This document shows positions 16,886 to 26,200 of a DNA stretch of 63,794 nt, piece after piece (the first letter of the stretch is position 1; every line of letters begins with the position of its first letter). A program made the position numbers and the translations under genes. The notes under the pieces were generated by a model. That model made no database searches. It was given only the letters and a program-made list of their open reading frames with translations, and was not told the DNA's origin. This DNA comes from UBA3006 sp031401235 (lineage in GTDB: Bacteria > Actinomycetota > Acidimicrobiia > Acidimicrobiales > Ilumatobacteraceae): assembly GCA_031401235.1 (NCBI GenBank), contig JANNRJ010000005.1, positions 1-63,794 of the forward strand, read 5' to 3'.

Positions 16886-17743
16886 CTATGGCGTAGCGAT
16901 CGCGAGCGATCGTTGTTCGCCGAGACCGTCGATACCAAGTCGCATCCGATCTCCAGCCTTGAGATACCGCGGCGGACGAAGTCCGAGCCCAACCCCTGCG
17001 GGTGTTCCAGTATTGATGACGTCACCAGGTTCAAGAACCATGAACTGACTCACGTACCACACAAGATAATTCACGGGAAAAATCATGTCTGAAGTGCTTT
17101 CATTTTGAAGTCGCTGTCCGTTGACATCAAGAAACATTTGTAAGCCCTGCGGATCGGGAACTTCTTCGGATGTAACGAGCCACGGACCGAGAGGGTTGAA
17201 TGTGGCGCACGACTTTCCTTTATCCCACTGACCTCCACGTTCCAACTGGAATTCACGCTCGGAGAGATCATTGGAGATTGCATACCCCGCGATATAACGT
17301 GGCGAATCGTCTGGACTCTGTAGGTAGGAAGCCGTGGAATTTATGACAACGGCGAGCTCTATCTCCCAGTCGGTTTTTAGGGAGTTTCGTGGAATCATCA
17401 CGTCGTCGTGAGGGCCAACGATCGTGTTTGACGCCTTCATAAAAATAATTGGTTCTTTCGGCACTTCCATGCCCGACTCCATAGCGTGATTTCGATAGTT
17501 GAGCCCAATACAGACGATTTTTCCTGGTCGTCGCAGGGGGGCACCGATTCGCTGATTACTTGTGCGAAGCGGAGTCAGTTCGTCGTCTCGAACTGCGGCT
17601 CGCAGGCGTTCGAGCCCACTATTGGCAAAAAAGTCGGGATCAAAATCTGGCGTTACTGGTCGAGCATCAAGTACATCGGTGGATTCTCCGACGATTACAC
17701 CGGGAATTTCACCTCCGAGGTTGCCTAGTCGAACAAGCCTCAT
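16886..17743 (-). CDS. FAH-family hydrolase (diketo-deoxy-acid hydrolase / ureidoglycolate lyase type)
   Basis: Fumarylacetoacetase-fold enzyme of 285 residues. It has the family blocks KIVCIGLNYRNHAMESG, KASNTIVGPHDDVMIPR, the metal-binding DWEIELAVVI, YAISNDLSEREFQLERGGQ, KGKSCATFNPLGPWLV and INTGTPAGVGLGLRPPRYL. This set matches the subgroup annotated as ureidoglycolate lyase, which includes 2,4-diketo-3-deoxy-L-fuconate hydrolase of non-phosphorylative L-fucose/L-rhamnose pathways; these cleave a C-C bond to give pyruvate and lactate. The next operon gene is a GlcD-type oxidase that could use lactate. ATG overlaps the oxidase stop (ATGA). Confidence 0.85.
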   Translation of the reverse strand: MRLVRLGNLGGEIPGVIVGESTDVLDARPVTPDFDPDFFANSGLERLRAAVRDDELTPLRTSNQRIGAPLRRPGKIVCIGLNYRNHAMESGMEVPKEPIIFMKASNTIVGPHDDVMIPRNSLKTDWEIELAVVINSTASYLQSPDDSPRYIAGYAISNDLSEREFQLERGGQWDKGKSCATFNPLGPWLVTSEEVPDPQGLQMFLDVNGQRLQNESTSDMIFPVNYLVWYVSQFMVLEPGDVINTGTPAGVGLGLRPPRYLKAGDRMRLGIDGLGEQRSLAIATP

Positions 17744-19161
17744 ACGTCAGCGAGCACCTTGCCTGGGTTCATAAGGCCATTTGGGTCGATGGCTTTCTTG
17801 ATTGTTCGCATCAACGACACTGCGTCAGGACCCAATTCGCGAAGCAGATGGGGAATCTTGCCCACGCCGATTCCGTGCTCACCAGTGCAAGTGCCACCCA
17901 TTGACAGTGCTCGCGTAATCAATCGATCGTTAAAGGACTCCACTCGGTGCATCTCGTCTGCATCCTCTGGGCTGATAACGACGATGACGTGGAAGTTCCC
18001 ATCGCCCACGTGGCCGATGATCGGCCCAAATAATCTAGATGCCGCAATGTCTGTGTGAGTCTCAGTGATGCAGTCTGCGAGTCGAGAAATTGGCACACAA
18101 ACATCAGTGACAAAAATTTGTGCACCGGCTCGCTGTGCACGAATCGCCCATGCGGCATCATGTCTGGCTTGCCAGAGTGCCGTCCGCTGAGCCTGGTCAG
18201 TACTTGATGTGAAGCCGTCGCCACCATACTCGGCGAGAATTGATCCAGCGAGTTTGGCCTCATGGGTCACTACCTCTTCGGAGCCATGAAATTCAAGGAG
18301 CAACATATTCTGTTCTGGCAGAGAAGTCTTTGAGTACGCATTTACGGACGCGACGGCGGCCTTGTCCAGTAATTCAATTCGAGCAACCCCCACACCAAGT
18401 TGGATGATGGCGATTACTGCGGACACAGCAGAGTGCAGATCGGCAAATTGCACGGTTGCAGCGGCAGTGGATTCCGGGATTCCAAAAAGCCGAAGCGTGA
18501 TCTCAGTAATTACACCCAAAGTTCCTTCGGAGCCTAGGAATAGGTGTGTGAGGTCATAACCGGCAGAAGTCTTTCGCGCCCTTCGACCTGTCTCGATGAT
18601 GGTGCCGTCTGGTAACACGACTTTCATCGAGAGCACAAGTTCTCGCATCGCTCCGTACTTCACGGTGGTGGTTCCCGAGGCGCCAGTTGCAGCCATGCCA
18701 CCGAGCGTCGCATCTGCGCCCGGGTCAACCGGAAAGAACAAGCCGTACGGCACTAGTTCTTTAGCGAGTTGCTTGCGCAACATGCCAGCCTGAACGGTGC
18801 AGTCAAGGTCCTCACTGTTGATACGCAATAGTCGGTTCATCCGTGACAGGTCCAACGACACTCCACCATGAAGTGCATTGACGTGACCCTCAAGAGAGGT
18901 GCCAACCCCGAATGGAATGACGGGTAACTGATGACGAGAACAGATTGCCAAACAATCGGCGACGTCTTCTGTGGACTCGGCGAATACCACAATATCGGGT
19001 TGACCTGGCAGGTGGAAGCTCTCATCGTGCGAGTGTTGCGACAATGTGTCGCGAGCACGAGTGGCCTGCGATGCAAACCGTTGCTCTAATTCAAGAAGAC
19101 CAGCATTGCGATGGTTGTCCTCGTCGCGCGAACTTATATCTAATCGCACCGATGCAGACAT
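17740..19161 (-). CDS. FAD-linked D-2-hydroxyacid dehydrogenase (GlcD/D-lactate dehydrogenase type)
   Basis: Flavoprotein oxidising a D-2-hydroxyacid (D-lactate, glycolate or 2-hydroxyglutarate) to the 2-oxoacid. The FAD-binding PCMH domain is recognised by PVIPFGVGTSLEGHV and GGMAATGASGTTTVKYG; the C-terminal catalytic domain has HVGDGNFHV and CTGEHGIGVGK with the metal-binding His residues. The ATG at 19161 lies one base after the GntR stop and gives about 473 residues; an in-frame TTG at 19188 is the alternative. With the adjacent FAH hydrolase it suggests oxidation of released lactate. Confidence 0.87.
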   Translation of the reverse strand: MSASVRLDISSRDEDNHRNAGLLELEQRFASQATRARDTLSQHSHDESFHLPGQPDIVVFAESTEDVADCLAICSRHQLPVIPFGVGTSLEGHVNALHGGVSLDLSRMNRLLRINSEDLDCTVQAGMLRKQLAKELVPYGLFFPVDPGADATLGGMAATGASGTTTVKYGAMRELVLSMKVVLPDGTIIETGRRARKTSAGYDLTHLFLGSEGTLGVITEITLRLFGIPESTAAATVQFADLHSAVSAVIAIIQLGVGVARIELLDKAAVASVNAYSKTSLPEQNMLLLEFHGSEEVVTHEAKLAGSILAEYGGDGFTSSTDQAQRTALWQARHDAAWAIRAQRAGAQIFVTDVCVPISRLADCITETHTDIAASRLFGPIIGHVGDGNFHVIVVISPEDADEMHRVESFNDRLITRALSMGGTCTGEHGIGVGKIPHLLRELGPDAVSLMRTIKKAIDPNGLMNPGKVLADV

Positions 19162-19162
19162 G

Positions 19163-19870
19163 TCAGTTGACGCCGTCGGTAGGTTCAACTCTCTGCCATC
19201 CAGCCTTCAAGAGACTGGCAGTCGTGGTCAAGTGGGTTCGCAACGCTTCTGCCGCAAGAGCATGATCGCGATTTGATAGTGCATTAATGATGGCGGTGTG
19301 CTCATCTTCTGCAGCGTCATGGCGAAATTGCAGCGAAAGGTGTTGGTAGCGCTCGGCATGTAGCCAGAGTTGCCGAATTATTTGCAATCGTCGTGGCGAA
19401 TCGCAGTGGTCGTAGATCCGAAAGTGAAAGTCGTGGTTGAGTTTGACCACTCGTGCCGAGTTGCCTTCTAAGTACCCATGTGACATCTTCTTAATCAGTG
19501 TGCTGAACTCTTCAAGTTCACTGTCGTCAAAAGCACGAGATTGAGCTACCGCCTCGACCTCTATCTCAATTCTCAGTTCGTAAAGATCCTTCAAGTCGGT
19601 AAGGGAAACGGGAGTGACATAAGCACCGCGGTTGTGTCGAAAGAAAATGAATCCTTCGGCTCCAAGAATTCTCAGCGCTTCGCGGACAGGAATGAAACTG
19701 GTTCCACAACGCTCGGCGATTTGCTTTGGCAAGATTTTTGACTCGCGTTGGTAGCGCCCCGTAATGATGCCGTTTCGAATATGCTCAACGACATGTGCAA
19801 CCGAGCTGTCATTTGACCGGGTCGCCCGGTTGGGGGCCTCGGTAGCGCGAGATTGGGTTTTCGTTGGCAT
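19163..19870 (-). CDS. GntR-family transcriptional regulator with FCD effector domain
   Basis: Cytoplasmic DNA-binding regulator of about 235 residues. Winged helix: VVEHIRNGIITGRYQRESKI, then KQIAERCGTSFIPVREALRIL (recognition helix). The C-terminal all-helical FCD domain contains YELRIEIEVEAVAQ, FHFRIYDHCDSPR and the metal-type DEHTAIINALSNRD, so it likely senses an organic acid. It heads the oxidase-FAH-deacylase-PLP operon and is divergent from the mutarotase gene, so it probably controls both. Start taken at 19870; an upstream ATG at 19894 is possible. Confidence 0.85.
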   Translation of the reverse strand: MPTKTQSRATEAPNRATRSNDSSVAHVVEHIRNGIITGRYQRESKILPKQIAERCGTSFIPVREALRILGAEGFIFFRHNRGAYVTPVSLTDLKDLYELRIEIEVEAVAQSRAFDDSELEEFSTLIKKMSHGYLEGNSARVVKLNHDFHFRIYDHCDSPRRLQIIRQLWLHAERYQHLSLQFRHDAAEDEHTAIINALSNRDHALAAEALRTHLTTTASLLKAGWQRVEPTDGVN

Positions 19871-19929
19871 GTCCCAAATGCTATACGATTTCATCGTTAC
19901 TACGCCAAAGACAGAGCCGAGGTTGGGCC

Positions 19930-20859
19930 TTGATCACACTTCAAAATGAGCGATTTGTCGTTCGCGTCAACGAAAGTTTAGGTGGTGAGATCACCCAAAT
20001 TGACGTAGATGGAGTGGAATTACTTGCCCAATGGGACAGTCCCGTGGTTCTAACCCAAAGCTCGCGCTATAGCAAAGAACGTCACGATTGGCTCTCTGAA
20101 TATCGTGGCGGTTGGCAACTACTTGTACCGAATGCAGGCTCGGAGTGCGAGGCCGATGGCGTTAACCATCCATTTCATGGAGAGTGGTCTAGAACTCAGG
20201 TTTCCATCGTCGAGCGCTCTGACACTTTGCTTCGAATGCGCGCCGGCACGCGATTACCCATTGTCGTAGAGCGGGAGATCAGTCTTGAATCGAATCCACT
20301 GAGACTGAAGTTGACCACGACCGTGCAGAACTCGTCCTACGAGGCAACTTCATTTGTCTGGGGAGAACACCCAGCATTCAAGGCTCAACTTGGTGACCGT
20401 ATCGACCTGCCAGTCGCATCGGTTATGGACGGTGAAGGGAACAATCTCGGGCAATGGCCCCTGTCAGGCGACACCAATCCACTTAACGTTGTTGGTGCAG
20501 AGTTGCCCGTCGAGAGCGTTCACTTCATCACCAACGTGGGCAAAGGTTGGGCAGCGCTCCGTCGCGCAGATATCGGAGTTGCTTTAGCGTGGGACGCGCG
20601 CGACTTCCCGCATATTTGGTTGTGGCGCGAGAATGGCAGCAAAGGGTTTCCCTTCTTCGGGCGAGCCTCTCTCATCGCAATTGAACCCGCATCATCTTGG
20701 CCAGGGACTGGGCTTAGCGAGGCGCGCAAGCGGGGACAAGCATTCACGTTGTCTGCGCGTGAGTCGCGGTCAACGGTGGTGTCGCTCGTGCCGTTCATGG
20801 CAACTGACTTTCCAGTAACTGACGTCTCCATCAACGGCAATATTGAATTCGGTTCATGA
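19930..20859 (+). CDS. Aldose 1-epimerase (mutarotase) family protein
   Basis: Galactose-mutarotase-fold protein of about 309 residues from a TTG at 19930 preceded by GAGG; the frame is open further upstream (ATG at 19864), but that would overlap the divergent regulator start. The chain begins ITLQNERFVVRVNESLGGEI, typical of the family's first strands, and has NPLRLKLTTTVQNSS and VWGEHPAFKAQLGDRI with conserved His and acid residues. It may interconvert sugar anomers before oxidation. Overlaps the next gene by four bases (ATGA), forming a two-gene operon. Confidence 0.72.
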   Translation: MITLQNERFVVRVNESLGGEITQIDVDGVELLAQWDSPVVLTQSSRYSKERHDWLSEYRGGWQLLVPNAGSECEADGVNHPFHGEWSRTQVSIVERSDTLLRMRAGTRLPIVVEREISLESNPLRLKLTTTVQNSSYEATSFVWGEHPAFKAQLGDRIDLPVASVMDGEGNNLGQWPLSGDTNPLNVVGAELPVESVHFITNVGKGWAALRRADIGVALAWDARDFPHIWLWRENGSKGFPFFGRASLIAIEPASSWPGTGLSEARKRGQAFTLSARESRSTVVSLVPFMATDFPVTDVSINGNIEFGS

Positions 20860-22094
20860 GACTACGTCGCAACACTCGCCAGGTGAAAGGATTTCCGCTC
20901 AGGCATACACGCGCTGCTTGGTCGGTATTTGACTCTGACGTTCTAATGCCAACGGCTGTCTTGCTGCAATCAGCACTTACTCACAATAGTGCACGCTTGG
21001 CGGAGTTTTGCAGGGAGCAACAAGTGTCTTTTGCGCCACACGGCAAAACGACGATGTCTCCTGAACTTTTTGATTTGCAGTTACACGACGGTGCTTGGGC
21101 GATTTCTGCCGCGACCGCCTTTCAGGCTCGAACCATGACTGAACATGGCGTGCCACGTGTTTTGATTGCCAATGAAGTAGTTGCACGTGGTGATATCGCC
21201 TGGCTCGTAGAAGCGACACGCAAAGGACACGAAGTGTTGTGTTGCGTCGACTCGTTACAGTCAGTCAGGATTCTGGAAGAGGGTTTAGCTGGCAAGCTGC
21301 GGGGCCGACGGGTGCCAGTGCTTGTTGAGCTTGGAGTGCTGGACGGTCGCACTGGTGCGAGGAGCGCTTCTGACGCGCTATCCGTGGGTCGAGCAGTGGT
21401 TGCGACGACCGCGCTGCGTCTCGTGGGCACCTCGGGATTTGAAGGCATTATTTCGGCGAGTCAAACGCAGACTGCAGAGCAACGAGTTGATCATTTTCTG
21501 AAAGATCTACGAAATGTGACAGATTCCATGATTGCCGAGGGCTTGTTTCACGATGCCAGTGAAATTCTGTTGAGCGCCGGCGGAAGTGTCTTTTTCGACC
21601 GTGTCGTCGCGATCTTGAAACATCACAATCCCACCAAACCAGAACGGATAATCATCCGAAGTGGCTGCTACCTGAGCCATGACGATGGGGTCATCGACGA
21701 ATTATCTCCCTTAGGGTCCGCCGCCCGCTCATCAGGCGATGTTTTCCGCGCTGCTCTCGAAGTCTGGGGTGTCGTGCTCTCGCGGCCAGAACCCACGCGT
21801 GTGATTGTGGGCGTCGGTAAACGCGATGTGTCCACTGACGGGCTACTGCCGATCGCCAAGAAGATCCTTCGTGGCGGAATGATGGAACCACAGGCTTGGT
21901 TTGCGGAAGGACGCGCGGTTCGGGTTGACGATCAGCACACTTATCTGAACGTGAAAGTCAATGATGAAATCGCCGTTGGTGATCTTGTTGGATTCGGAAT
22001 CTCCCACCCGTGCACGACTTTCGATAAATGGCGGGCAATACCGATTGTCGACAAGGACTATCGCGTTGTCGCAATTGCCAATACCAAGTTCTGA
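20856..22094 (+). CDS. D-serine dehydratase-like / D-threonine aldolase-type PLP enzyme
   Basis: Fold-type III PLP enzyme (alanine racemase N-domain plus the metal-binding D-serine-dehydratase-like C-domain), 412 residues. Schiff-base Lys64 sits in APHGKTTMSPELF, and the C-terminal metal site is GFGISHPCTTFDKW (His384, Cys386). Relatives act on D-serine, D-threonine or D-3-hydroxyaspartate, giving a 2-oxoacid and ammonia, or glycine and an aldehyde. The pairing with a mutarotase, and a D-aminoacylase and RidA gene a few kb away, suggest use of D-amino acids. Exact reaction not determined. Confidence 0.83.
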   Translation: MRLRRNTRQVKGFPLRHTRAAWSVFDSDVLMPTAVLLQSALTHNSARLAEFCREQQVSFAPHGKTTMSPELFDLQLHDGAWAISAATAFQARTMTEHGVPRVLIANEVVARGDIAWLVEATRKGHEVLCCVDSLQSVRILEEGLAGKLRGRRVPVLVELGVLDGRTGARSASDALSVGRAVVATTALRLVGTSGFEGIISASQTQTAEQRVDHFLKDLRNVTDSMIAEGLFHDASEILLSAGGSVFFDRVVAILKHHNPTKPERIIIRSGCYLSHDDGVIDELSPLGSAARSSGDVFRAALEVWGVVLSRPEPTRVIVGVGKRDVSTDGLLPIAKKILRGGMMEPQAWFAEGRAVRVDDQHTYLNVKVNDEIAVGDLVGFGISHPCTTFDKWRAIPIVDKDYRVVAIANTKF

Positions 22095-22115
22095 ACTCTT
22101 GCGAGGGCCTGTCAA

Positions 22116-23603
22116 TCAGGCAACGTAACTTGCCTCGGGCTCGAACGGGAACATAGGGCGTCGTCTATGCTGGTAAGAGAGTGATGAAAAGTCAGCGCTC
22201 GTGCAACCCGGAGTTTTGAGCTGAATCATTTCACTGGCGATTGGTTCGAATGCACCTCGTGGAGAGTGCACACCTTTGGCGACGATCACCTTGAGTGAGT
22301 GCGGGTCAATACCGGCACTCGTGAGTTCCACCCTGCTGGTATTCCCCATTGGTCGAGAGGTGAGAAGAACATAGTGATCGTCGTCCGTGTGCACGACAGC
22401 TCGCGGACCGGCGTTAAAGAAACGAAAGCCTCCATGGGTCACGCCTGAGTCTTCAAATCGCCCATTGTCAAGATGCGTGATTTTCCCGCTGATTCGCACT
22501 GGTTTACCGTGAAGATGATCAGTTTTTCCCCCAACTTCAAGCGTGACTCGTGCGCCAAGACCAGCCCGCTCGCAGTCCGCAACCGATGATGGATCACAGA
22601 GCGAATGAAAGAGATTACGAATGCTGAGCCGTTGGGCTGCCGCAAGCACGTGGGTTGAGTCGGCGGGGCTTCCGCCGCCGACATTGTCGCCCACATCAAG
22701 CAGTACGACAGGTCCACGCACAGATCTATCAGCGCGACGCAGAGCCTCCTCAATGTCAATTCCGTCGCCGACGAATTCATGGCGTAGGTTCCACGCTGCC
22801 GTCGCTAGCGATCTCGCGAGCTCATCGGCTAATCCCAGATCGTTGTCGGTGATCACGATGAACGACATACCGAACTCTTCAACGTCGGCATACGGGAACC
22901 CTTCGATAACACTCACCGACAACACACCTGGGCGTCGCTGTATCTCGTTGGCCATCTCCACTAGATGACGCATCGGCCAATCTCCCGTTCCTTGTCGAAG
23001 AATGTTGATTGCTACCGGAGGTGCAGCGTGAGCGATGGTGGGATGGATCGCGCCACGCGCTGTAGCAAGAGCAAGATCGGCAACCTGGCGGGCTCGCACA
23101 CGCGGATCCACGTGAGGATTAGTGAGATAGGCGTTGATGATCGTGCTGTTTGTGATCATGCGCGTAGACACATTGGCGTGCATATCGATAGCGACCCCAA
23201 TCACCACTTCCCTTCCGACAAGGTGCCGGACTCGCGCAATGATCTCACCATCAGCGTCGGGCTCATGCTCAGCGACTGCAGCCCCGTGCAATGCGAGCAA
23301 AACAACATCCCATGGTCCTTCATCGCGTAAGCGGTCAAGCATGCGTCCGATCAGCGTTTCAAATGCTTCTTTCGTGATCGTGCCCATCGGGTTGAGATCC
23401 GCATGAAAGAGTGGCACGACGTCAAGCCCTGGTTGATCACAAATCTCGAGGAAGCCCCCAAGCGTGGCTTGCGAATTTCCGTAGACACGTACGAGGTCCT
23501 CACCCTCCACTGGTCCTGCAGCCATGAATCGCCCAAGAGACGCCGGTACGGGTGCAAAAGTGTTTGATTCGTGGTGGAACCCAGCGAGGGCGACGCGCAG
23601 CAA
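22116..23603 (-). CDS. M81-family metallopeptidase (MlrC-like), copy 1
   Basis: A 495-residue member of the MlrC group; microcystinase C is the named member. Candidate zinc ligands are in GFHHESNTF near the start, IDMHANVS (about 144-151) and LTNPHVDPR. The C-terminal half carries the MlrC C-domain, with LLDVGDNVGGGSPADSTH. Start is a TTG at 23603; no upstream ATG or GTG in frame was found. M81 proteins are common beside peptide transporters, and most have no assigned substrate; amide hydrolysis is likely. A second, more divergent copy lies at 39508. Confidence 0.85.
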   Translation of the reverse strand: MLRVALAGFHHESNTFAPVPASLGRFMAAGPVEGEDLVRVYGNSQATLGGFLEICDQPGLDVVPLFHADLNPMGTITKEAFETLIGRMLDRLRDEGPWDVVLLALHGAAVAEHEPDADGEIIARVRHLVGREVVIGVAIDMHANVSTRMITNSTIINAYLTNPHVDPRVRARQVADLALATARGAIHPTIAHAAPPVAINILRQGTGDWPMRHLVEMANEIQRRPGVLSVSVIEGFPYADVEEFGMSFIVITDNDLGLADELARSLATAAWNLRHEFVGDGIDIEEALRRADRSVRGPVVLLDVGDNVGGGSPADSTHVLAAAQRLSIRNLFHSLCDPSSVADCERAGLGARVTLEVGGKTDHLHGKPVRISGKITHLDNGRFEDSGVTHGGFRFFNAGPRAVVHTDDDHYVLLTSRPMGNTSRVELTSAGIDPHSLKVIVAKGVHSPRGAFEPIASEMIQLKTPGCTSADFSSLSYQHRRRPMFPFEPEASYVA

Positions 23604-23878
23604 GGACGATTGGTGCAGAATGCTCTCACTCTAGGTTCTTGGATTCACTCACACAAGCAGACACGCGTTCAGCGCGATTTTGTTGTGCTCATGTCAGCGC
23701 TAGTGCTCAAAAACCTTTGGTCTGACATATTCCCGGAAGATTTCAAGCTGCAGCATATACAAGGCACGTCGAATGGGAATACGAAGCGCTCGTCACGATC
23801 ATTGTTGAGAGTATCGGTGCCAAATTTCAGCAAACTCAAATGTGATAAAATCGAGATTCACTTGTAGATAGAGGTGCA

Positions 23879-24883
23879 ATGAAGTACAGATTCTTGGGAA
23901 AAACTGACATCCAAACATCGGTACTTGGTTTTGGGATGTGGCCAATCGGTGGCACTCAACATGCAGGCGATTACGGCAAAGTAGACGACTCTGAAGCGAT
24001 CGCCGCAATTCGCCGCGCTCTGGATCTTGGAATAACTCTGTTTGATACGGCACCCGCGTATGGCAACGGTCGAGCGGAATCGATACTTGGCGAGGCGCTT
24101 GCCGGACGGCGGCACGAGGCCGTGATTGTGACGAAGTGTGCTGTTCACTGGGACTATAGCGAAGAGCGATGGGTGTCGACTTCAAATCGAGATGCAATTT
24201 TGAAGTCAGCCGAAGACAGCCTCAAGAGGTTGGCCACGGAACATATTGACGTGCTGCTCATTCACGTTCCAGACCCAGCAGGTTCTGCAGAAGGTTCAAT
24301 GACGGCCTTTAAAGAATTGATTGAATCAGGAAAAGTTCGCTCCGTTGGGGTCTCCAATTTCACCGCTGAGCAAATTGACGAGTACCAGCGCCACGGCAAG
24401 ATTCAGGTGCAGCAGTCGGGCTATAACCTCCTTGATCGACGAGTCGAGGCCGCGATGGTGCCTCATCTTGCAGCAGCGGAGATCGGTCTCATGACGTATG
24501 GTTCGTTGTGTCACGGCTTGTTCTCAGGAGCCTGGACGCCGGACATCGCTTTTCCGGCAAATGACTGGCGCTCCAAAGGCGACGTGTTTGGACTACCACT
24601 CTTTCTTGGCGACAACTTGAAAAAGAATGTGGAAGTTGCCCGCCGACTTCAGGAGTTTGCCACATCGAATTCGCATACACTGGCGCAACTTGCGATCGCG
24701 TGGGTTGCACAACACAGCTACGTTGCAACTTGCCTGGCCGGAATGATCTCGGTTGCGGAAGTGGAAGACAATGTCAAAGGTGTTGAATGGTCCCTGTCGG
24801 CGAATGACCTGGAGACGATTGAGCGCATACTCGCTGATGCTGCGGGAACACAGGGCAACGATCACTACGTCGTCAATGGATAA
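23879..24883 (+). CDS. Aldo/keto reductase
   Basis: NADPH-type (beta/alpha)8 oxidoreductase of 334 residues. The catalytic tetrad is Asp56 and Tyr61 (in DTAPAYG), Lys86 (VTKC) and His129 (LIHVPD). The C-terminal NADPH loop (SVAEVEDNVKGVEW) is present. Several bacterial members act as L-fucose, galactose or other aldose dehydrogenases, consistent with its place in front of an enolase-superfamily sugar-acid dehydratase 38 bp downstream. AGAGG precedes the ATG. The 275 bp upstream hold no gene and presumably the promoter. Confidence 0.87.
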   Translation: MKYRFLGKTDIQTSVLGFGMWPIGGTQHAGDYGKVDDSEAIAAIRRALDLGITLFDTAPAYGNGRAESILGEALAGRRHEAVIVTKCAVHWDYSEERWVSTSNRDAILKSAEDSLKRLATEHIDVLLIHVPDPAGSAEGSMTAFKELIESGKVRSVGVSNFTAEQIDEYQRHGKIQVQQSGYNLLDRRVEAAMVPHLAAAEIGLMTYGSLCHGLFSGAWTPDIAFPANDWRSKGDVFGLPLFLGDNLKKNVEVARRLQEFATSNSHTLAQLAIAWVAQHSYVATCLAGMISVAEVEDNVKGVEWSLSANDLETIERILADAAGTQGNDHYVVNG

Positions 24884-24921
24884 TAATTCGTGGAAACAAC
24901 GATGATGCGAGTTCTTCGCCA

Positions 24922-26118
24922 ATGATAGTGACTGGAGTTGAGACCATCATCCCAGGTGATCTGTCCCCTCTCCCAGAGGTTGTGTTTGTACGTGTGTATA
25001 CCGACGTTGGCGTCGTCGGTCACGGTGAGACGTACTACACACCACGGGCAGTAAGTGAATACATCCATGAGTACCTCGCCCCCCGAATTATCGCGACGAA
25101 GAGTGGCTCTCCGGAGGCGATCTGGGAAGTGGGGTACCGAGCGTCCGCGCGCTTCGGCGGTCGGGGTTTAGAGCTCCGTGCGTTGTCGGCAATTGACGTT
25201 GCCATCTGGGACGCCTTGGCTCTCTCGCTGAATGTGCCGTTGCATGTTTTGCTGGGCGGACCGTCAGTGTCGCACATTCCTACCTACAACACGTGTGGAG
25301 GTCCTGCGTACGGGAAGAGTTGGAAACTTGGTGATCGGTCAACTCGTGACGGACGCTTCGAAGATTACGACGCCTTTCTCAATCGCCCCGGTGAACTTGC
25401 GATTGATCTTGTGGACGAAGGCTTTGCCGGAATGAAAATTTGGCCGTTCGATCGCATGGCCAAGACTAGCGGTGCGCAGTCAATTTCCGATGATGATCTT
25501 CAGACGGCACTCCAACCGTTTCAGAAGATCAGAGAGGCAGTCGGATCAAAAATTGACATCATGGCCGAAGGACATGGTCTTTGGTCGCTCTCGGCAGCCA
25601 AGAAGATCGCGCGGGCGCTTGAACCTTTCACACCAGCATGGATTGAAGATTTGATTTTGGCGGACAGCACCGATGCATTGCTTGAACTTAAGCGAAGCAC
25701 CACCATCCCACTACTCGCGAGTGAGTATCTCATATCACGATTTGAATACGCGCCAATCATTGATAAACACGCAGTTGATCATGTAATGATTGATCCGACA
25801 TGGTGCGGTGGAATCACGGAGGCTCGCCGGATAGTTGCACTTGCCGATGCAAAGAGGTTGCCAGTCACCTTTCATGACTGCACTGGGCCGTTCACACTGC
25901 TCGCCGGAATACATCTCTGCTTCAGCTCACCAAACGCGAGTTATCAGGAAGTCGTCCGCGCCTATCTCAACTGTGTTTATCCACAATTCGTCGACGGCCT
26001 TCAACTGCCAGAAAGAGGAGTATTTCAACCTCCGACCACATCAGGCATCGGAGCAACATTGCAACCAGATGTAGTCAGCCGACCTGGCGTGGTAGTTCGG
26101 CTGACGGGAACTCGTTAA
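24922..26118 (+). CDS. Enolase-superfamily sugar-acid dehydratase (mandelate racemase/muconate lactonising type)
   Basis: A 398-residue MR/MLE protein. Metal ligands Glu216 (in MAEGHG), Glu242 (WIEDLI) and Glu268 (LLASEYL) end successive barrel strands, Lys172 (MKIWPFD) is a candidate acid/base, and His318 (FHDCTGP) forms the His of the MR-type His-Asp dyad with a nearby Asp. The capping domain starts with IVTGVETIIPGDL. This is the MR subgroup that dehydrates aldonates such as fuconate, galactonate or gluconate; no single substrate motif is decisive. Operon partner of the aldo/keto reductase. Confidence 0.85.
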   Translation: MIVTGVETIIPGDLSPLPEVVFVRVYTDVGVVGHGETYYTPRAVSEYIHEYLAPRIIATKSGSPEAIWEVGYRASARFGGRGLELRALSAIDVAIWDALALSLNVPLHVLLGGPSVSHIPTYNTCGGPAYGKSWKLGDRSTRDGRFEDYDAFLNRPGELAIDLVDEGFAGMKIWPFDRMAKTSGAQSISDDDLQTALQPFQKIREAVGSKIDIMAEGHGLWSLSAAKKIARALEPFTPAWIEDLILADSTDALLELKRSTTIPLLASEYLISRFEYAPIIDKHAVDHVMIDPTWCGGITEARRIVALADAKRLPVTFHDCTGPFTLLAGIHLCFSSPNASYQEVVRAYLNCVYPQFVDGLQLPERGVFQPPTTSGIGATLQPDVVSRPGVVVRLTGTR

Positions 26119-26200
26119 TTTTCATTGCAATTCAAACACCCGTTATTGGTTTGTCGCTAGGCAAAATTCACGAATCGTCTGCGTCACCGAGCGCCTGTTG

